DNA of 64,000 nucleotides from Roseovarius sp. MMSF_3359 (GCF_030733385.1 NZ_JASHJC010000007.1:124001-188000), one strand, 5' to 3'. Numbered from the stretch's first letter, positions 26,593-36,197 are shown. Numbers and translations: made by a program. Notes: a model not told the origin generated them from the letters alone.

Positions 26593-29500
26593 CGGGCCTT
26601 GTCGACTGGGCCGCCGCCCGGGCGCGGATGGTCATCGCCTTTATCGTGCTGTCGCTTCTGGCGGGCAGTCTTGCCTATGTGGGCCTGCCGAAAGAGGGTG
26701 AGCCGGATATCGAAATCCCGGCGCTTTTCGTCTCAGTCCCTTTCCCCGGTATCTCGGCCGAGGATAGCGAAAAACTGCTGGTCAAGGTCATGGAGACCGA
26801 GCTGAGTGATCTTGACGGGCTCAAGAAGATGTCCGGCACGGCGGCAGAGAACTACGCCGGTGTCGCGCTGGAGTTCGAATTCGGCTGGGACAAGACCAAG
26901 ATCCTCGCAGATGTGCGCGACGCGATGAGCACCGCCGAGGCGGATTTCCCGGAAGGCGCCGAGAAATACACGATCAACGAGATCAATTTCAGCGAATTCC
27001 CGATCATCATTGTGAACCTTGCAGGCGCAGTGCCGGAGCGCACCATGGCGCGGCTGGCCAAGGATTTGCAGGACCGGCTTGAATCGCTTGAACCGGTGCT
27101 GGAAGCCGGGATTGCGGGCAATCGTGACGAGATGGTCGAGGTGGTAATCGACCCGGTGCGGCTTGAGGCCTATAACGTCACCGCCAACGAGCTCATCAAC
27201 GTGGTGCGCAACAACAATCAGCTCATTGCCGCCGGTGAGGTTGAGACCGAGCAAGGCACATTTGCTGTCAAGATCCCCTCCTCCTTCGATGAAACCCGCG
27301 ACATCTATGACCTGCCGGTCAAGACCAATGGGGATCGCGTGGTCACCCTGGGCGATCTGGCCACGATCAACCTGACCTTCGAGGATCGCATCGGCACCGC
27401 GCGGTTCAACGGCGAAAACACCGTTGCGTTACAGGTGGTCAAGCGCAAGGGGTATAACGTCATCGACACCGCCCAGCTTGTGCGTGAGACCGTTGCCGCG
27501 GCAGAAAAGACCTGGCCGCCGGAGCTGCAGGCCGCAATCAATGTCGGCACCTCCAATGACCAATCGCGCATCATCGCCTCAATGGTGCGGCAACTCGAAG
27601 GCTCGGTCCTGACGGCGATTGCACTGGTGATGATCGTGATGTTGGCCACGCTGGGCATCCGCCCGTCGCTGCTGGTGGGTTTCGCGATCCCGACCTCGTT
27701 CCTTTTGTGTTTCGCGCTGCTGGCGCTGATGGGGGTCGCGGTGTCGAACATGGTGATGTTCGGGCTGATCCTCGCCGTGGGCATGCTCGTCGATGGCGCC
27801 ATCGTGGTGGTGGAATACGCCGACAAACGCATCCGCGAAGGCTCGGGCCCGATGCACGCCTATGTTGAGGCCGCCAAGCGGATGTTCTGGCCCATCGTCA
27901 GTTCGACCGCGACAACGCTCTGCGCCTTCATGCCGATGCTCTTCTGGCCCGGGGTCCCGGGCCAGTTCATGCGGATGCTGCCCGTGACCCTGATCTTCGT
28001 TCTGTCGGCCTCGCTGCTGGTGGCGCTGGTCTACCTGCCCGTCGTGGGCGGCGTGACCGGCCGGTTGGAGCGGTGGTTCAACGAGCGCATGGACCAGATC
28101 GCCGGCGCAAGCTGGTACTGGCACGTGATGCTCTTCGGTGTGACGGCCGTGACCTTCCTGATCGCGGGGACCGCTGTGCCGCTCCTGCTCGAAGCCGTCA
28201 GCGCACAGTTCACAGGCATGGACGGCACCCGCATCCTTGGGTCGGTCTTGCCGACACTTGTCATGGCCTTCGCGCTGCTGGTTTGTGTCATGGGGTTTGC
28301 CATGGCCGGGCTGGCCGCCGTGGTGGCAACGCTTCTGGGTCTGCTGGCCCTGCCCCGACGGTTCGGCAACCTTCTGGGTCGCCTGCGCGAACGGGTCTTT
28401 CCACACCGCCGGGCGCGGGTCAACGCGGGATACCGGCGCACACCTTTCGGCCATTTCATCCACCTTATCGCCGCCAACCCAATTGCGCCGCTCCTCTCGT
28501 TCTGCGCGATCTTCGTGCTGGTCGGCTCTGTGACGATGTATTTCATCAACAACAACCGCGGTGTTGAGTTCTTTGTCGATAGCCAACCGGAAAATGCCCT
28601 CGTCTATGTCAAGGCGCGCGGCAACCTCTCGCTGGATCAGAAAGACGCACTGGTAGACCAGGCCGAAAAGATCGTGCTGGCCCATCCCAACATCAAAAGC
28701 GCGTTTGCCTTCGCGGGGGATGGTGGCCTCAACAATAATACCGGCGGGGCCGAGGCGCCGCTCGATACCGTGGGCCAGGTGCAGATCGAGCTTTACCCTT
28801 GGGAGGAACGCCCGACCGCCTATGAGACCTGGTTCACGATCCCGATCCTGGGCATCGACATTGACCGCAAGGTTTCCAGCCCCGAAACCGATGGCAACAA
28901 GACGATCGACGAGCTGACCGCCGCGCTGAAGAAGATCCCCGGCGTGCAGATCGAAATCCTCGCGCTTGAGCAAGGACCGGCATCTGCCAAACCGGTGCAC
29001 CTGCGCCTCAAGGGCGATGACTGGGAAGTGCTCAAGGACTTCACCGAAGTGGCCCGCGCGAAATTCGACGAAACCTACGGGCTGAAACTTGTCGAAGACA
29101 CCCTGCCCCTGCCCGGTATCGACTGGCAGATCGATGTCGATGTGGAAAAGGCCGGGCGCTATGGCGCGGACGTGGCCACCGTGGGCGCGATGGTGCAACT
29201 GGTCACGCGCGGTATCCTGCTCGATACGATGCGGGTCGACAGCAGCGACGAAGAGATCGACATTCGCATCCGCCTGCCCGAAGAGGACCGGGTGCTGAGC
29301 ACGCTTGATACGCTGAAGCTGCGCACGCCGAACGGCCTTGTGCCGCTGAGCAACTTCATCAGCCGCCAGCCCGTGCCGCAACTGGCGCAGATCAACCGCG
29401 TGGATCAGACACGGTATTTCGACGTCAAGGCCGCGATTGTTGACGGGCTGATGTCACCCGCGACCGACGAAAACGGCAATCCGACCGAGGTGCCGCTGAC

Positions 29501-30338
29501 CGCCAATGAACGTATTGCCGAACTGACCAAATGGCTCGACAGCGGCGTGATCCCGGCGGGGATCGACTATGAATGGACCGGAGATGCGGAGGATCAGGAG
29601 GAATCCGGTACCTTCCTGCAACAGGCCTTCCTGGGCGCGCTCGGGCTGATGTTCATCATCCTTTTGGCGCAGTTCAACAGTGTCTATAACGCCGTGCTGG
29701 TGCTTCTCGCAGTGGTGCTGTCAACCACCGGTGTGCTGATCGGGATGCTGGTCATGAACCAGCCGTTTTCGATCATCATGACCGGGACCGGGATCGTGGC
29801 GTTGGCGGGGATCGTGGTGAACAACAATATCGTCCTGATCGACACCTATCAGGATTTCAGCCGCTACATGCCCCGGATCGAGGCGATCACCCGCACCGCC
29901 GAAGCGCGGATCCGGCCGGTTCTGCTGACGACGATCACGACGATGGCAGGGCTTGCGCCGATGATGTTCGGCCTCAGCCTGAACTTCGCCGATGGCGGCT
30001 ATTCCTTCAACAGCCCCACGGCGCTCTGGTGGACGCAACTGGCCACGGCGGTGGTTTTCGGCCTGGGCGTGGCGACGGTGCTGACCCTGATCTTCACGCC
30101 GTCGATGCTGGCGCTGCGGATCTGGGCGGGTGTTTATGTCAAATGGATTTCCCTGGGCCTCGCCAAGCTCTCGCTTGGCCGTGGCAGCCGGGTTGCGCGG
30201 GACTGGGCGCTGAATATCGAGGCGCGCCGCGTCAAGGCGCCGGAGATCATTTGGGGGATTGAACCCGCTTTTGAAACCAGCACCGGCGACGAGGCACCGG
30301 TACCGCCACCAGGCAAGCCCCTGAAAGCCGCGGAGTGA
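26589..30338 (+). CDS. RND efflux inner-membrane pump
   Basis: A 1249-residue RND permease, about 200 longer than typical AcrB-type pumps. Usual features: LPKEGEPDIEIPAL near residue 35, FGLILAVGMLVDGAIVVVEY (TM4 region) and TGIVALAGIVVNNNIVLIDT (TM10 region). Between TM6 and TM7 (about residues 490-640) lies an insertion with hydrophobic runs at about 513-537 and 549-590, followed by an Arg-rich loop (LGRLRERVFPHRRARVN), not found in standard pumps. It forms a two-gene operon with the adaptor; no TolC-like gene is nearby. The substrate is unknown. Confidence 0.92.
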   Translation: MTGLVDWAAARARMVIAFIVLSLLAGSLAYVGLPKEGEPDIEIPALFVSVPFPGISAEDSEKLLVKVMETELSDLDGLKKMSGTAAENYAGVALEFEFGWDKTKILADVRDAMSTAEADFPEGAEKYTINEINFSEFPIIIVNLAGAVPERTMARLAKDLQDRLESLEPVLEAGIAGNRDEMVEVVIDPVRLEAYNVTANELINVVRNNNQLIAAGEVETEQGTFAVKIPSSFDETRDIYDLPVKTNGDRVVTLGDLATINLTFEDRIGTARFNGENTVALQVVKRKGYNVIDTAQLVRETVAAAEKTWPPELQAAINVGTSNDQSRIIASMVRQLEGSVLTAIALVMIVMLATLGIRPSLLVGFAIPTSFLLCFALLALMGVAVSNMVMFGLILAVGMLVDGAIVVVEYADKRIREGSGPMHAYVEAAKRMFWPIVSSTATTLCAFMPMLFWPGVPGQFMRMLPVTLIFVLSASLLVALVYLPVVGGVTGRLERWFNERMDQIAGASWYWHVMLFGVTAVTFLIAGTAVPLLLEAVSAQFTGMDGTRILGSVLPTLVMAFALLVCVMGFAMAGLAAVVATLLGLLALPRRFGNLLGRLRERVFPHRRARVNAGYRRTPFGHFIHLIAANPIAPLLSFCAIFVLVGSVTMYFINNNRGVEFFVDSQPENALVYVKARGNLSLDQKDALVDQAEKIVLAHPNIKSAFAFAGDGGLNNNTGGAEAPLDTVGQVQIELYPWEERPTAYETWFTIPILGIDIDRKVSSPETDGNKTIDELTAALKKIPGVQIEILALEQGPASAKPVHLRLKGDDWEVLKDFTEVARAKFDETYGLKLVEDTLPLPGIDWQIDVDVEKAGRYGADVATVGAMVQLVTRGILLDTMRVDSSDEEIDIRIRLPEEDRVLSTLDTLKLRTPNGLVPLSNFISRQPVPQLAQINRVDQTRYFDVKAAIVDGLMSPATDENGNPTEVPLTANERIAELTKWLDSGVIPAGIDYEWTGDAEDQEESGTFLQQAFLGALGLMFIILLAQFNSVYNAVLVLLAVVLSTTGVLIGMLVMNQPFSIIMTGTGIVALAGIVVNNNIVLIDTYQDFSRYMPRIEAITRTAEARIRPVLLTTITTMAGLAPMMFGLSLNFADGGYSFNSPTALWWTQLATAVVFGLGVATVLTLIFTPSMLALRIWAGVYVKWISLGLAKLSLGRGSRVARDWALNIEARRVKAPEIIWGIEPAFETSTGDEAPVPPPGKPLKAAE

Positions 30339-30351
30339 CACACGCGCAGTG

Positions 30352-30391
30352 CCGCCGAACCTGACGGCGAGACGTCAGGTCCCACCGGCGG
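30352..30391. terminator. two-tier hairpin between convergent genes
   Basis: CCGCCG (30352-30357) pairs with CGGCGG (30386-30391). Inside it ACCTGACG (30359-30366) pairs with CGTCAGGT (30373-30380), with a six-base loop. It lies just after the RND pump stop and overlaps the last codons of the opposing gene. There is no long T-run, so it may be a weak or Rho-assisted terminator or an RNA-stabilising 3' hairpin. Confidence 0.5.
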
Positions 30392-30767
30392 TTTCGAGCG
30401 TGAACAGCTTGAGGTCAAACACGCGCATCAGCGTACCAAAGGGGCGCGCCCGTAGTTGCACCCGTGATCCGATCTGCAGATCGCGCCACAGCTTCGGGAA
30501 ATCCTCGCGGTAGGCCACGCATAACGGTACCTCCCCCAAGACACACCAGATATGCGCAATCTTGCCACCCGGCGAAAAGAACAGAACGACACCTTCGATC
30601 ATTCCAACCACTCCAAATAAAATAATGCCCTTACCGGCCCGTCCCAGACCGACTGATCCGGCATCCAATCCACCGGAACCACGAAATTCATGTGATGGAG
30701 AGGTCATGCGCCCAGAGAGGCGCTCACCAAAGGGGAAAAACGGCGCGTTGAAATCAAAAAACGCCAA
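30375..30767 (-). CDS. hypothetical protein with one hydrophobic segment
   Basis: Up to 130 residues. The C-terminal two-thirds look protein-like: a hydrophobic stretch GIILFGVVGMIEGVVLFF, then GGKIAHIWCVLGEVPLC and a basic end. The start is unsure: TTG at 30767 has AGGG upstream, while the ATG at 30707 has no clear site. I know no family. It is convergent with the RND pump and follows the Atm1-type exporter's 3' side. Confidence 0.45.
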   Translation of the reverse strand: MAFFDFNAPFFPFGERLSGRMTSPSHEFRGSGGLDAGSVGLGRAGKGIILFGVVGMIEGVVLFFSPGGKIAHIWCVLGEVPLCVAYREDFPKLWRDLQIGSRVQLRARPFGTLMRVFDLKLFTLETAGGT

Positions 30768-30797
30768 ACAACCCTGAGGCGTCCTTGTGACGTTACG

Positions 30798-32624
30798 TCA
30801 CTCTGCAGCTTTTTCGGGACTGCGTTCGCTGGCCTGGCGCTCCCAGAGGCTGGCATAGCGCCCCTGCCGGGCCAGTAATTCCGCATGTGTCCCCTCTTCG
30901 GCGATCTGGCCATTCTCCAGGACAACGATCCTGTCGGCATCCGCAACAGTGCTCAGCCGGTGCGCGATGGTGATGACCGTACGACCCTTGCCGGCCACGG
31001 CCAGGGCCTGCTGAATGCCTTGTTCGGTCTCGCTGTCGAGCGCACTTGTCGCCTCGTCCAGCAGCAGGATCGGCGGGTTCTTGAGCAGCGTCCGGGCAAT
31101 CCCCACCCGCTGCTTCTCGCCGCCCGAAAGTTTCAGGCCACGTTCCCCTACAAGGGTCTCGTACCCCTCGGGCAGCGCCGCGATGAAGTCATGGATCTGG
31201 GCCGCCCTTGCCGCCTCTTCGATCTGCGCCTGCGTCGCACCGTCCAGCCCGTAACCGATGTTGTAGCCGACCGTGTCGTTGAAAAGCACCGTGTCCTGCG
31301 GCACGACGCCAATGGCAGCATGCAGGCTTTCCTGGGTCACGTCGCGGACATCCTGCCCGTCAATGGTCAACGCGCCAGCCTGCACATCGTAGAACCGGAA
31401 GAGAAGCCGCCCGATGGTGGATTTGCCCGAACCGGACGGCCCGACGACGGCGACGGTTTCACCGGGACGCACCGACAGCGTGACCCCTTTCAGGATCGGC
31501 CGCTCGGGCTCGTATCCGAAATGAACATCGTCAAGGCTCAAATCCCCGCCATCGACCCGGAGCGGTTGGGCATCGGGCTTGTCCCTGACATCGGGGGTTT
31601 GCTCCAGGAGGTCGAACATCTCGCCCATATCCACCAGCGACTGGCGGATCTCGCGGTAGACCGTGCCCAGGAAATTAAGCGGCATGGTGATCTGGATCAT
31701 GTAGGCGTTAACCATCACGAAATCGCCCACGGTCAAGGTCCCGGCCTGCACCCCGACCGCCGCCATGACCATCACGACAACCAGCCCGCCGGTGATCAGG
31801 AACGACTGCCCGAAATTCAGCGCCGCCAGCGAATAGCTCGAATTCAGCGCCGCCTTCTCATACCCGGCCATGGCCGCGTCATACCGCGACGCCTCGCGGC
31901 CCTCGGCATTGAAGTACTTGACCGTCTCGAAATTGAGCAGGCTGTCGATCGCCTTCTGGTTGGCATCGGTGTCCTGGTCGTTCATCTCCTTGCGCAGCTT
32001 CACGCGCCATTCGGTCACCTTGAAGGTAAAAAGCGTATAGGCCGCGATGACGCCCACCACGACGGCCACGTAGCGAAAATCAAAGAGCGTCCAGAGCACC
32101 ACCGAGATCATCAGAAGTTCGAGGATCAGAGGGCCGATGGAAAACAGCAGGAACCGCAGCAGGAACTCCACCCCCTTGACGCCGCGCTCAATGATGCGGC
32201 TGAGGCCGCCGGTCTTGCGGGTGATGTGATAGCGCATCGACATGGCGTGGATATGGTGGAAGGTCTTGAGCGCCAGGGACCGCAGGGCGCGCTGCGCCAC
32301 GCGCGCGAAAATCGCATCGCGCAATTGCTGGAAGCCCACGACCATGAGCCGCGCCATGCCGTAGGCGACGGTGAGGCCAATCGCACCAAGCGCCAGCGCC
32401 CAGGCCTCGCCGCCCCCCTCGCCGGCCAGCGCATCCACCGCCGCCTTGTAGAAAAGCGGGGTGCTGACCGCGACCATTTTGGACAGGACCAGCGCCACAA
32501 GGGCAAAGATCACGCGGCGTTTGACCCATCCCTGCCCGTCGGGCCAGAGATAGGGGGCCACCCGCCGGATGGTGCGCCATCCGTTCTTGGGGGTTTCGGT
32601 GGTGGTCAGGCTGGATCGACGCAT
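30798..32624 (-). CDS. Atm1/HMT1-type ABC exporter (fused permease-ATPase)
   Basis: A 608-residue half-transporter. Six membrane helices occupy about residues 35-330, with an Atm1-like loop MRYHITRKTGGLSRIIERG. The ATPase has Walker A VVGPSGSGKSTIGRLLFRF, signature LSGGEKQRVGIARTLL, Walker B ILLLDEATSALDSETE and switch His ITIAHRLSTVAD. The group exports glutathione-linked or persulfide compounds used in Fe-S cluster and metal homeostasis. It should act as a homodimer in the inner membrane. A general multidrug role is possible but the N-terminal half favours Atm1. Confidence 0.9.
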   Translation of the reverse strand: MRRSSLTTTETPKNGWRTIRRVAPYLWPDGQGWVKRRVIFALVALVLSKMVAVSTPLFYKAAVDALAGEGGGEAWALALGAIGLTVAYGMARLMVVGFQQLRDAIFARVAQRALRSLALKTFHHIHAMSMRYHITRKTGGLSRIIERGVKGVEFLLRFLLFSIGPLILELLMISVVLWTLFDFRYVAVVVGVIAAYTLFTFKVTEWRVKLRKEMNDQDTDANQKAIDSLLNFETVKYFNAEGREASRYDAAMAGYEKAALNSSYSLAALNFGQSFLITGGLVVVMVMAAVGVQAGTLTVGDFVMVNAYMIQITMPLNFLGTVYREIRQSLVDMGEMFDLLEQTPDVRDKPDAQPLRVDGGDLSLDDVHFGYEPERPILKGVTLSVRPGETVAVVGPSGSGKSTIGRLLFRFYDVQAGALTIDGQDVRDVTQESLHAAIGVVPQDTVLFNDTVGYNIGYGLDGATQAQIEEAARAAQIHDFIAALPEGYETLVGERGLKLSGGEKQRVGIARTLLKNPPILLLDEATSALDSETEQGIQQALAVAGKGRTVITIAHRLSTVADADRIVVLENGQIAEEGTHAELLARQGRYASLWERQASERSPEKAAE

Positions 32625-32693
32625 CAGGGCCTTCGTTCAAATCCCGTCGCCCAGACATAGGCCGCAGGCGGGGTGATTGCCACCCCCGGGGCG

Positions 32694-33866
32694 CTATTGC
32701 GGGATGGTAAAGACCTGGCCGGGATAGATCAGGTCAGGATCACGAATCCGGTCCTTGTTGGCCTCGAACACGCGGACGTAGAGCACGCCATCGCCATAGG
32801 CCGCGCGGGAGATCGCCCAGAGGGTCGAGCCCTTAACGACCGTGACAGCGGTTACCTGCGTCTGATTGCCCGCGCCTTGGGTCTCGGTCACGACGATATC
32901 GCCTTCGCGTTTGAACGGGGTTTCGACCCGCGATGTCACGTTGCCCTCGGCATCGACCTGGTCGATCCTGAGCGTGTAGACGCCAGTATCGACCTCCGGC
33001 AGGTCCGAGCGCCAGTTGCCATCCTCCGCAATCGGCGTGGTCGTGATCGGCGCGTTATCGAGGTAAACCCGCACATGCCCGTCACCCTGCGCCCGGCCAG
33101 AAATCTGCACCTGCCCATCGTCGGAATAGGCAATCGCATCAAGTGCAACGGTTGACATGAGTTCAGGACCATCCTCCGACGGCTCCGGCGGCTGCAAGAC
33201 GCGCACACCGCTTTCGTCGCTCAGCAAGACGGCGGTCTGGCCCGGTTCCGGCGCTGCATTTTCTGCGCTGGCAACCTCTGGATCCGACGCTGGTTCGGCG
33301 ACACCTCCCTCTGGTGTATCGGCGGGATCGGTTTGCGCTTCGGCAATTGCGGCGGGGGACGGCGCGATGATGACCTCTTCAACCGATGTGATCACTGTGT
33401 CGCCATCGCGCATCGACAATGACAACACCCGCGGCTGATCGCTGTGGGCGATGTCGACAAACTCGGCAAATTGCCCCCCGGCATCGGCCTGCGCCACGCG
33501 GATCTCATCCCCGTCCAGCAGGATCGAGGTTTCCCAGTCGGGCTGCGACCGCCCCGAAATCAGCATCCGGCCATCAGCGTCTAGCCGGAACGTGTCAATC
33601 GTCGGCGGCTCAGGAAGGGTCGCGGTTTCGGTGCTATCATCGGGTGTCGCGGCGGTATCTTCGGTGGTCTGGGCTGGCTCTTCCGGTTCGGGCTGCACTG
33701 CCGGATCGGCCTCGGCGGGCTGTCCCACGGCGACCACATCGGAATCGGGCGTGTTGCCGGGCGTCAGGAAACCACCGAAATACGCCCCTGCGACGGCAAC
33801 AACCACTACGCCGGCAGCCACAAACCCCAGGGTCGCCCCCTGGGACAAACCATTGCCTTCGCTCAT
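32694..33866 (-). CDS. LysM-domain peptidoglycan-binding membrane protein
   Basis: A 390-residue protein with an N-terminal anchor (LGFVAAGVVVVAVAGAYFGGF), a long acidic Pro/Glu/Thr-rich low-complexity part (about 35-130), beta-rich Ig-like segments and a C-terminal LysM (VVKGSTLWAISRAAYGDGVL, then VFEANKDRIRDPDLIYPGQV). LysM binds the glycan chain of peptidoglycan, so the protein probably spans from inner membrane to cell wall. I start at 33866, where AAGGGAAAAG precedes the ATG. Confidence 0.85.
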   Translation of the reverse strand: MSEGNGLSQGATLGFVAAGVVVVAVAGAYFGGFLTPGNTPDSDVVAVGQPAEADPAVQPEPEEPAQTTEDTAATPDDSTETATLPEPPTIDTFRLDADGRMLISGRSQPDWETSILLDGDEIRVAQADAGGQFAEFVDIAHSDQPRVLSLSMRDGDTVITSVEEVIIAPSPAAIAEAQTDPADTPEGGVAEPASDPEVASAENAAPEPGQTAVLLSDESGVRVLQPPEPSEDGPELMSTVALDAIAYSDDGQVQISGRAQGDGHVRVYLDNAPITTTPIAEDGNWRSDLPEVDTGVYTLRIDQVDAEGNVTSRVETPFKREGDIVVTETQGAGNQTQVTAVTVVKGSTLWAISRAAYGDGVLYVRVFEANKDRIRDPDLIYPGQVFTIPQ

Positions 33867-33970
33867 CTTTTCCCTTCCATGGCCCGCGTCCAAATCCCTG
33901 CACGGTTGTCGGACGATAACAACAAGGGTATCACTGGTCAAAACAACGCTGCGCGAAACGGGGGTAATTC

Positions 33971-34528
33971 ATGGTAGCACGCTCAGTCTGTGTCTTTTGC
34001 GGCGCACGTTCGGGCGTGCAACCGATATTCGAAGAAGAAGCCAGGGCCGTGGGGCAGATGTTGGCCGATCACGGCTGGCGGCTGGTCTATGGCGCAGGGG
34101 ATGTGGGGCTGATGGGGGTCACGGCCCGCGCGGCGCAGGATGCCGGTGGCCGGACATTTGGCGTCATCCCCGAACACCTGATGCAGGCGGAGGTTGGCAA
34201 GGAAGACCTCAACGAGTTGATCGTCACCGCCACGATGCACGAGCGCAAGGAGCTGATGTTCAAGAACTCCAGCGCCATCGTGGTCCTACCCGGCGGCGCC
34301 GGAACCCTTGACGAGTTCTTCGAGGTGCTCACATGGCGGCAACTGGGCCTGCACGAAAAGCCCATCTTCCTGCTCAATACCGAGGATTTCTGGCAGCCGC
34401 TCATCCAGATGCTGGGCCATGTCATCGCCGAGGGCTTTGCCGAGGCGTCCCTGCTCGACTACGTGCAGGTGGTGGGGTCGGTCAAGGAACTGTCGGTCGA
34501 CCTGCGCAAGGCGCTGAAACCAGCCTGA
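33971..34528 (+). CDS. LOG-family (TIGR00730) Rossmann-fold protein
   Basis: A 185-residue protein with MHERKELMFKNSSAIVVLPG and GGAGTLDEFFEVLTWRQLG, the PGGxGTxxE signature of the LONELY GUY family. Members are cytokinin-activating nucleoside 5'-monophosphate phosphoribohydrolases, cleaving N6-modified AMP to base and ribose phosphate. In bacteria the physiological substrate is often uncertain. It is cytosolic and convergent with the PII-like gene, 4 bases apart. Confidence 0.9.
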   Translation: MVARSVCVFCGARSGVQPIFEEEARAVGQMLADHGWRLVYGAGDVGLMGVTARAAQDAGGRTFGVIPEHLMQAEVGKEDLNELIVTATMHERKELMFKNSSAIVVLPGGAGTLDEFFEVLTWRQLGLHEKPIFLLNTEDFWQPLIQMLGHVIAEGFAEASLLDYVQVVGSVKELSVDLRKALKPA

Positions 34529-34532
34529 GCCC

Positions 34533-34844
34533 TTAGAACCGCTCGGCCCGCATCACGTGGGCATCGGTCACGTTCACCACGCCGATGTGACGCTCAAGCA
34601 CGGGCATCACCGCCTCCAGCAGCCCGTCAAGCCGATCCGGACGGATCATGCACACCACGCAGGACATGCCATCGGCGCGGCCTATGGTGCCTTCGCGCGT
34701 CCAATGGCCCGATCGCCCCGACCCGCCCTTGACCGGCAGGACCGAAAACCCGGTGACGCCGCTGTCCATCAACAGATCGGTGAGCCGCTTGGTCATGATC
34801 GCCTCGATAATGATCTCGACCCGTTTTGCCTCGTGCATCTCCAT
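34533..34844 (-). CDS. PII-like protein (SbtB type)
   Basis: A 103-residue protein starting MEMHEAKRVEIIIEAIMTKR, with GGAGG seven bases upstream. Size, the ferredoxin-like alternation, the flexible Gly/Ser loop GGSGRSGHWT and the C-terminal VTDAHVM fit the PII superfamily. It starts 3 bases after the SbtA-type permease gene. That pairing is known from cyanobacteria, where SbtB binds adenine nucleotides and controls SbtA. It lacks the uridylylation-loop sequence of GlnB, so it is not the classical nitrogen PII. Confidence 0.78.
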   Translation of the reverse strand: MEMHEAKRVEIIIEAIMTKRLTDLLMDSGVTGFSVLPVKGGSGRSGHWTREGTIGRADGMSCVVCMIRPDRLDGLLEAVMPVLERHIGVVNVTDAHVMRAERF

Positions 34845-34847
34845 CGC

Positions 34848-35837
34848 CTATCCTCCGATCACCGCTGTTGCCACTGCAATATAGATCGGAATGCCGATCG
34901 TGACATTGAAGGGGAATGTAATGCCTAGGGAAACCGTCAGGTAGACCGCCGGGTTGGCCTCGGGCAAGGCCACGCGCATGGCCGCCGGGACGGCGATATA
35001 GCTGGCCGAGGCCGAGAGCACCATCATAAGCGCCACCCCCCCTGCCGAGAGGCCGAGGAGCGCCCCCGCGCCCAAGCCAAACATTGCGCCTGCCAGGGGC
35101 ATGATGACCCCGAAAAGGACCAGCCCGCGGGACATCGCACCCTTCGACTCGCGCAGGCCCCGGCCCGCGACCAGCCCCATATCGAGCAGGAAGAGACAGA
35201 GCACGCCTTTGAACGGCGCAGTGATGAACGGGTCGATTTCCGCCTTGCCTTCTGCCCCGGTGATCCAGCCGATGGCGAAGGCGCCCACCAGAAGCACGAT
35301 GGAGCCGTTAAGCAGGATTTCCCGCATCAACTCGGCACTCATCCCGCTTTTCTGCGCGCCGGAATCGCCCCGCTGCGAGATGAGCCAGAGCGCCGAGACA
35401 ATTGCAGGTGCTTCCATCGCCGCGGCCACGGCCACCATGAACCCTTCGGAGGCCACGCCCTGCGCCTGCAGGACAGAGGTTGCCGCCACGAATGTCACGA
35501 TGGAGATCGAGCCGTAATGCGCCGCCACCGCCGCCGCATCAAGCGTACTGAGCCGGGTCATCACCTTGAGCAGGAAGAATGCCAGGAACGGAAGCCCCGC
35601 CGAAAGGATCACCGCCGCAATCAGCGTCATGATGAGCAGCGCATCAACCCCGTGATCGGCCACGCTGGCCCCGCCCTTGAAGCCGATGGCAAAGAGGAGG
35701 TAGAGCGACATGCCCTTGGCAACGGCCTGCGGAAAGCTCAGATCCGATCGCGCAAGAGCGGCAGCCAATCCCAGCAGAAAACATAAAATAACCGGCGAAA
35801 CGAAGTTGTTTACCGCGAGTTCAAGTGCCGATCCCAT
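34848..35837 (-). CDS. sbtA: SbtA-type sodium-dependent bicarbonate permease
   Basis: A 329-residue protein with about ten membrane helices. LGLAAALARSDLSFPQAVAKG and FAIGFKGGASVADHG are typical of the N-terminal half; the GLSAGGVALMMVLSASASYIA region of the second half is also present (each cited in 21 residues or fewer by start; key parts are ALARSDLSFP and VLSASASYIA). It probably imports bicarbonate with sodium, feeding carboxylases in a heterotroph. The ATG at 35837 has AGGGGG upstream. A PII-like regulator gene follows directly. Confidence 0.82.
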   Translation of the reverse strand: MGSALELAVNNFVSPVILCFLLGLAAALARSDLSFPQAVAKGMSLYLLFAIGFKGGASVADHGVDALLIMTLIAAVILSAGLPFLAFFLLKVMTRLSTLDAAAVAAHYGSISIVTFVAATSVLQAQGVASEGFMVAVAAAMEAPAIVSALWLISQRGDSGAQKSGMSAELMREILLNGSIVLLVGAFAIGWITGAEGKAEIDPFITAPFKGVLCLFLLDMGLVAGRGLRESKGAMSRGLVLFGVIMPLAGAMFGLGAGALLGLSAGGVALMMVLSASASYIAVPAAMRVALPEANPAVYLTVSLGITFPFNVTIGIPIYIAVATAVIGG

Positions 35838-35944
35838 CAAATCCCCCTAAAATTTCGCTTCACCTATGAATGATCCGCGCCCGTTCAACCGGCCGTTACT
35901 GCGCCAAAACATCGCATTCTGACCAATCGTCGTGCGGGTGCGGT

Positions 35945-36193
35945 CTAGCTTTTGTCACTATCTTCGGCATCGGGGTCTGCTTGCCCGACACCCTTGAAAA
36001 TCGGTTTGAGCGGGACAATCCACAAAAACCCGAGCACCACGAACACCACCAGCTCCAGAAGGATTTGCGGACCGTCATAGACATTGGCCCGCAACCAATC
36101 CGTCAGGGTCACCGCCACCACGATGTAAATGGGCAAGCCCACCAGCAGGATGATGAGCGCCCAGCGCCGACGGGCTTTGTAGCTCAGCGCCAT
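35945..36193 (-). CDS. DUF2842 small membrane protein
   Basis: An 82-residue protein, MALSYKARRRWALIILLVG, with two hydrophobic segments (about 11-30 and 46-64) and an acidic tail ADPDAEDSD. The basic YKARRRWALIILLVGLPIYI start matches DUF2842 of alphaproteobacteria. Function unknown. It starts 4 bases after purA and is probably co-transcribed with it. Confidence 0.75.
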   Translation of the reverse strand: MALSYKARRRWALIILLVGLPIYIVVAVTLTDWLRANVYDGPQILLELVVFVVLGFLWIVPLKPIFKGVGQADPDAEDSDKS

Positions 36194-36197
36194 CGCG

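Noticed and set aside
27579-29381. 600-codon ORF opposite the RND pump
   Set aside because: A shadow; His/Gln/Arg-rich translation and no domain.
30885-32660. 591-codon ORF opposite the Atm1-type exporter
   Set aside because: A shadow; the exporter frame has complete ABC motifs.
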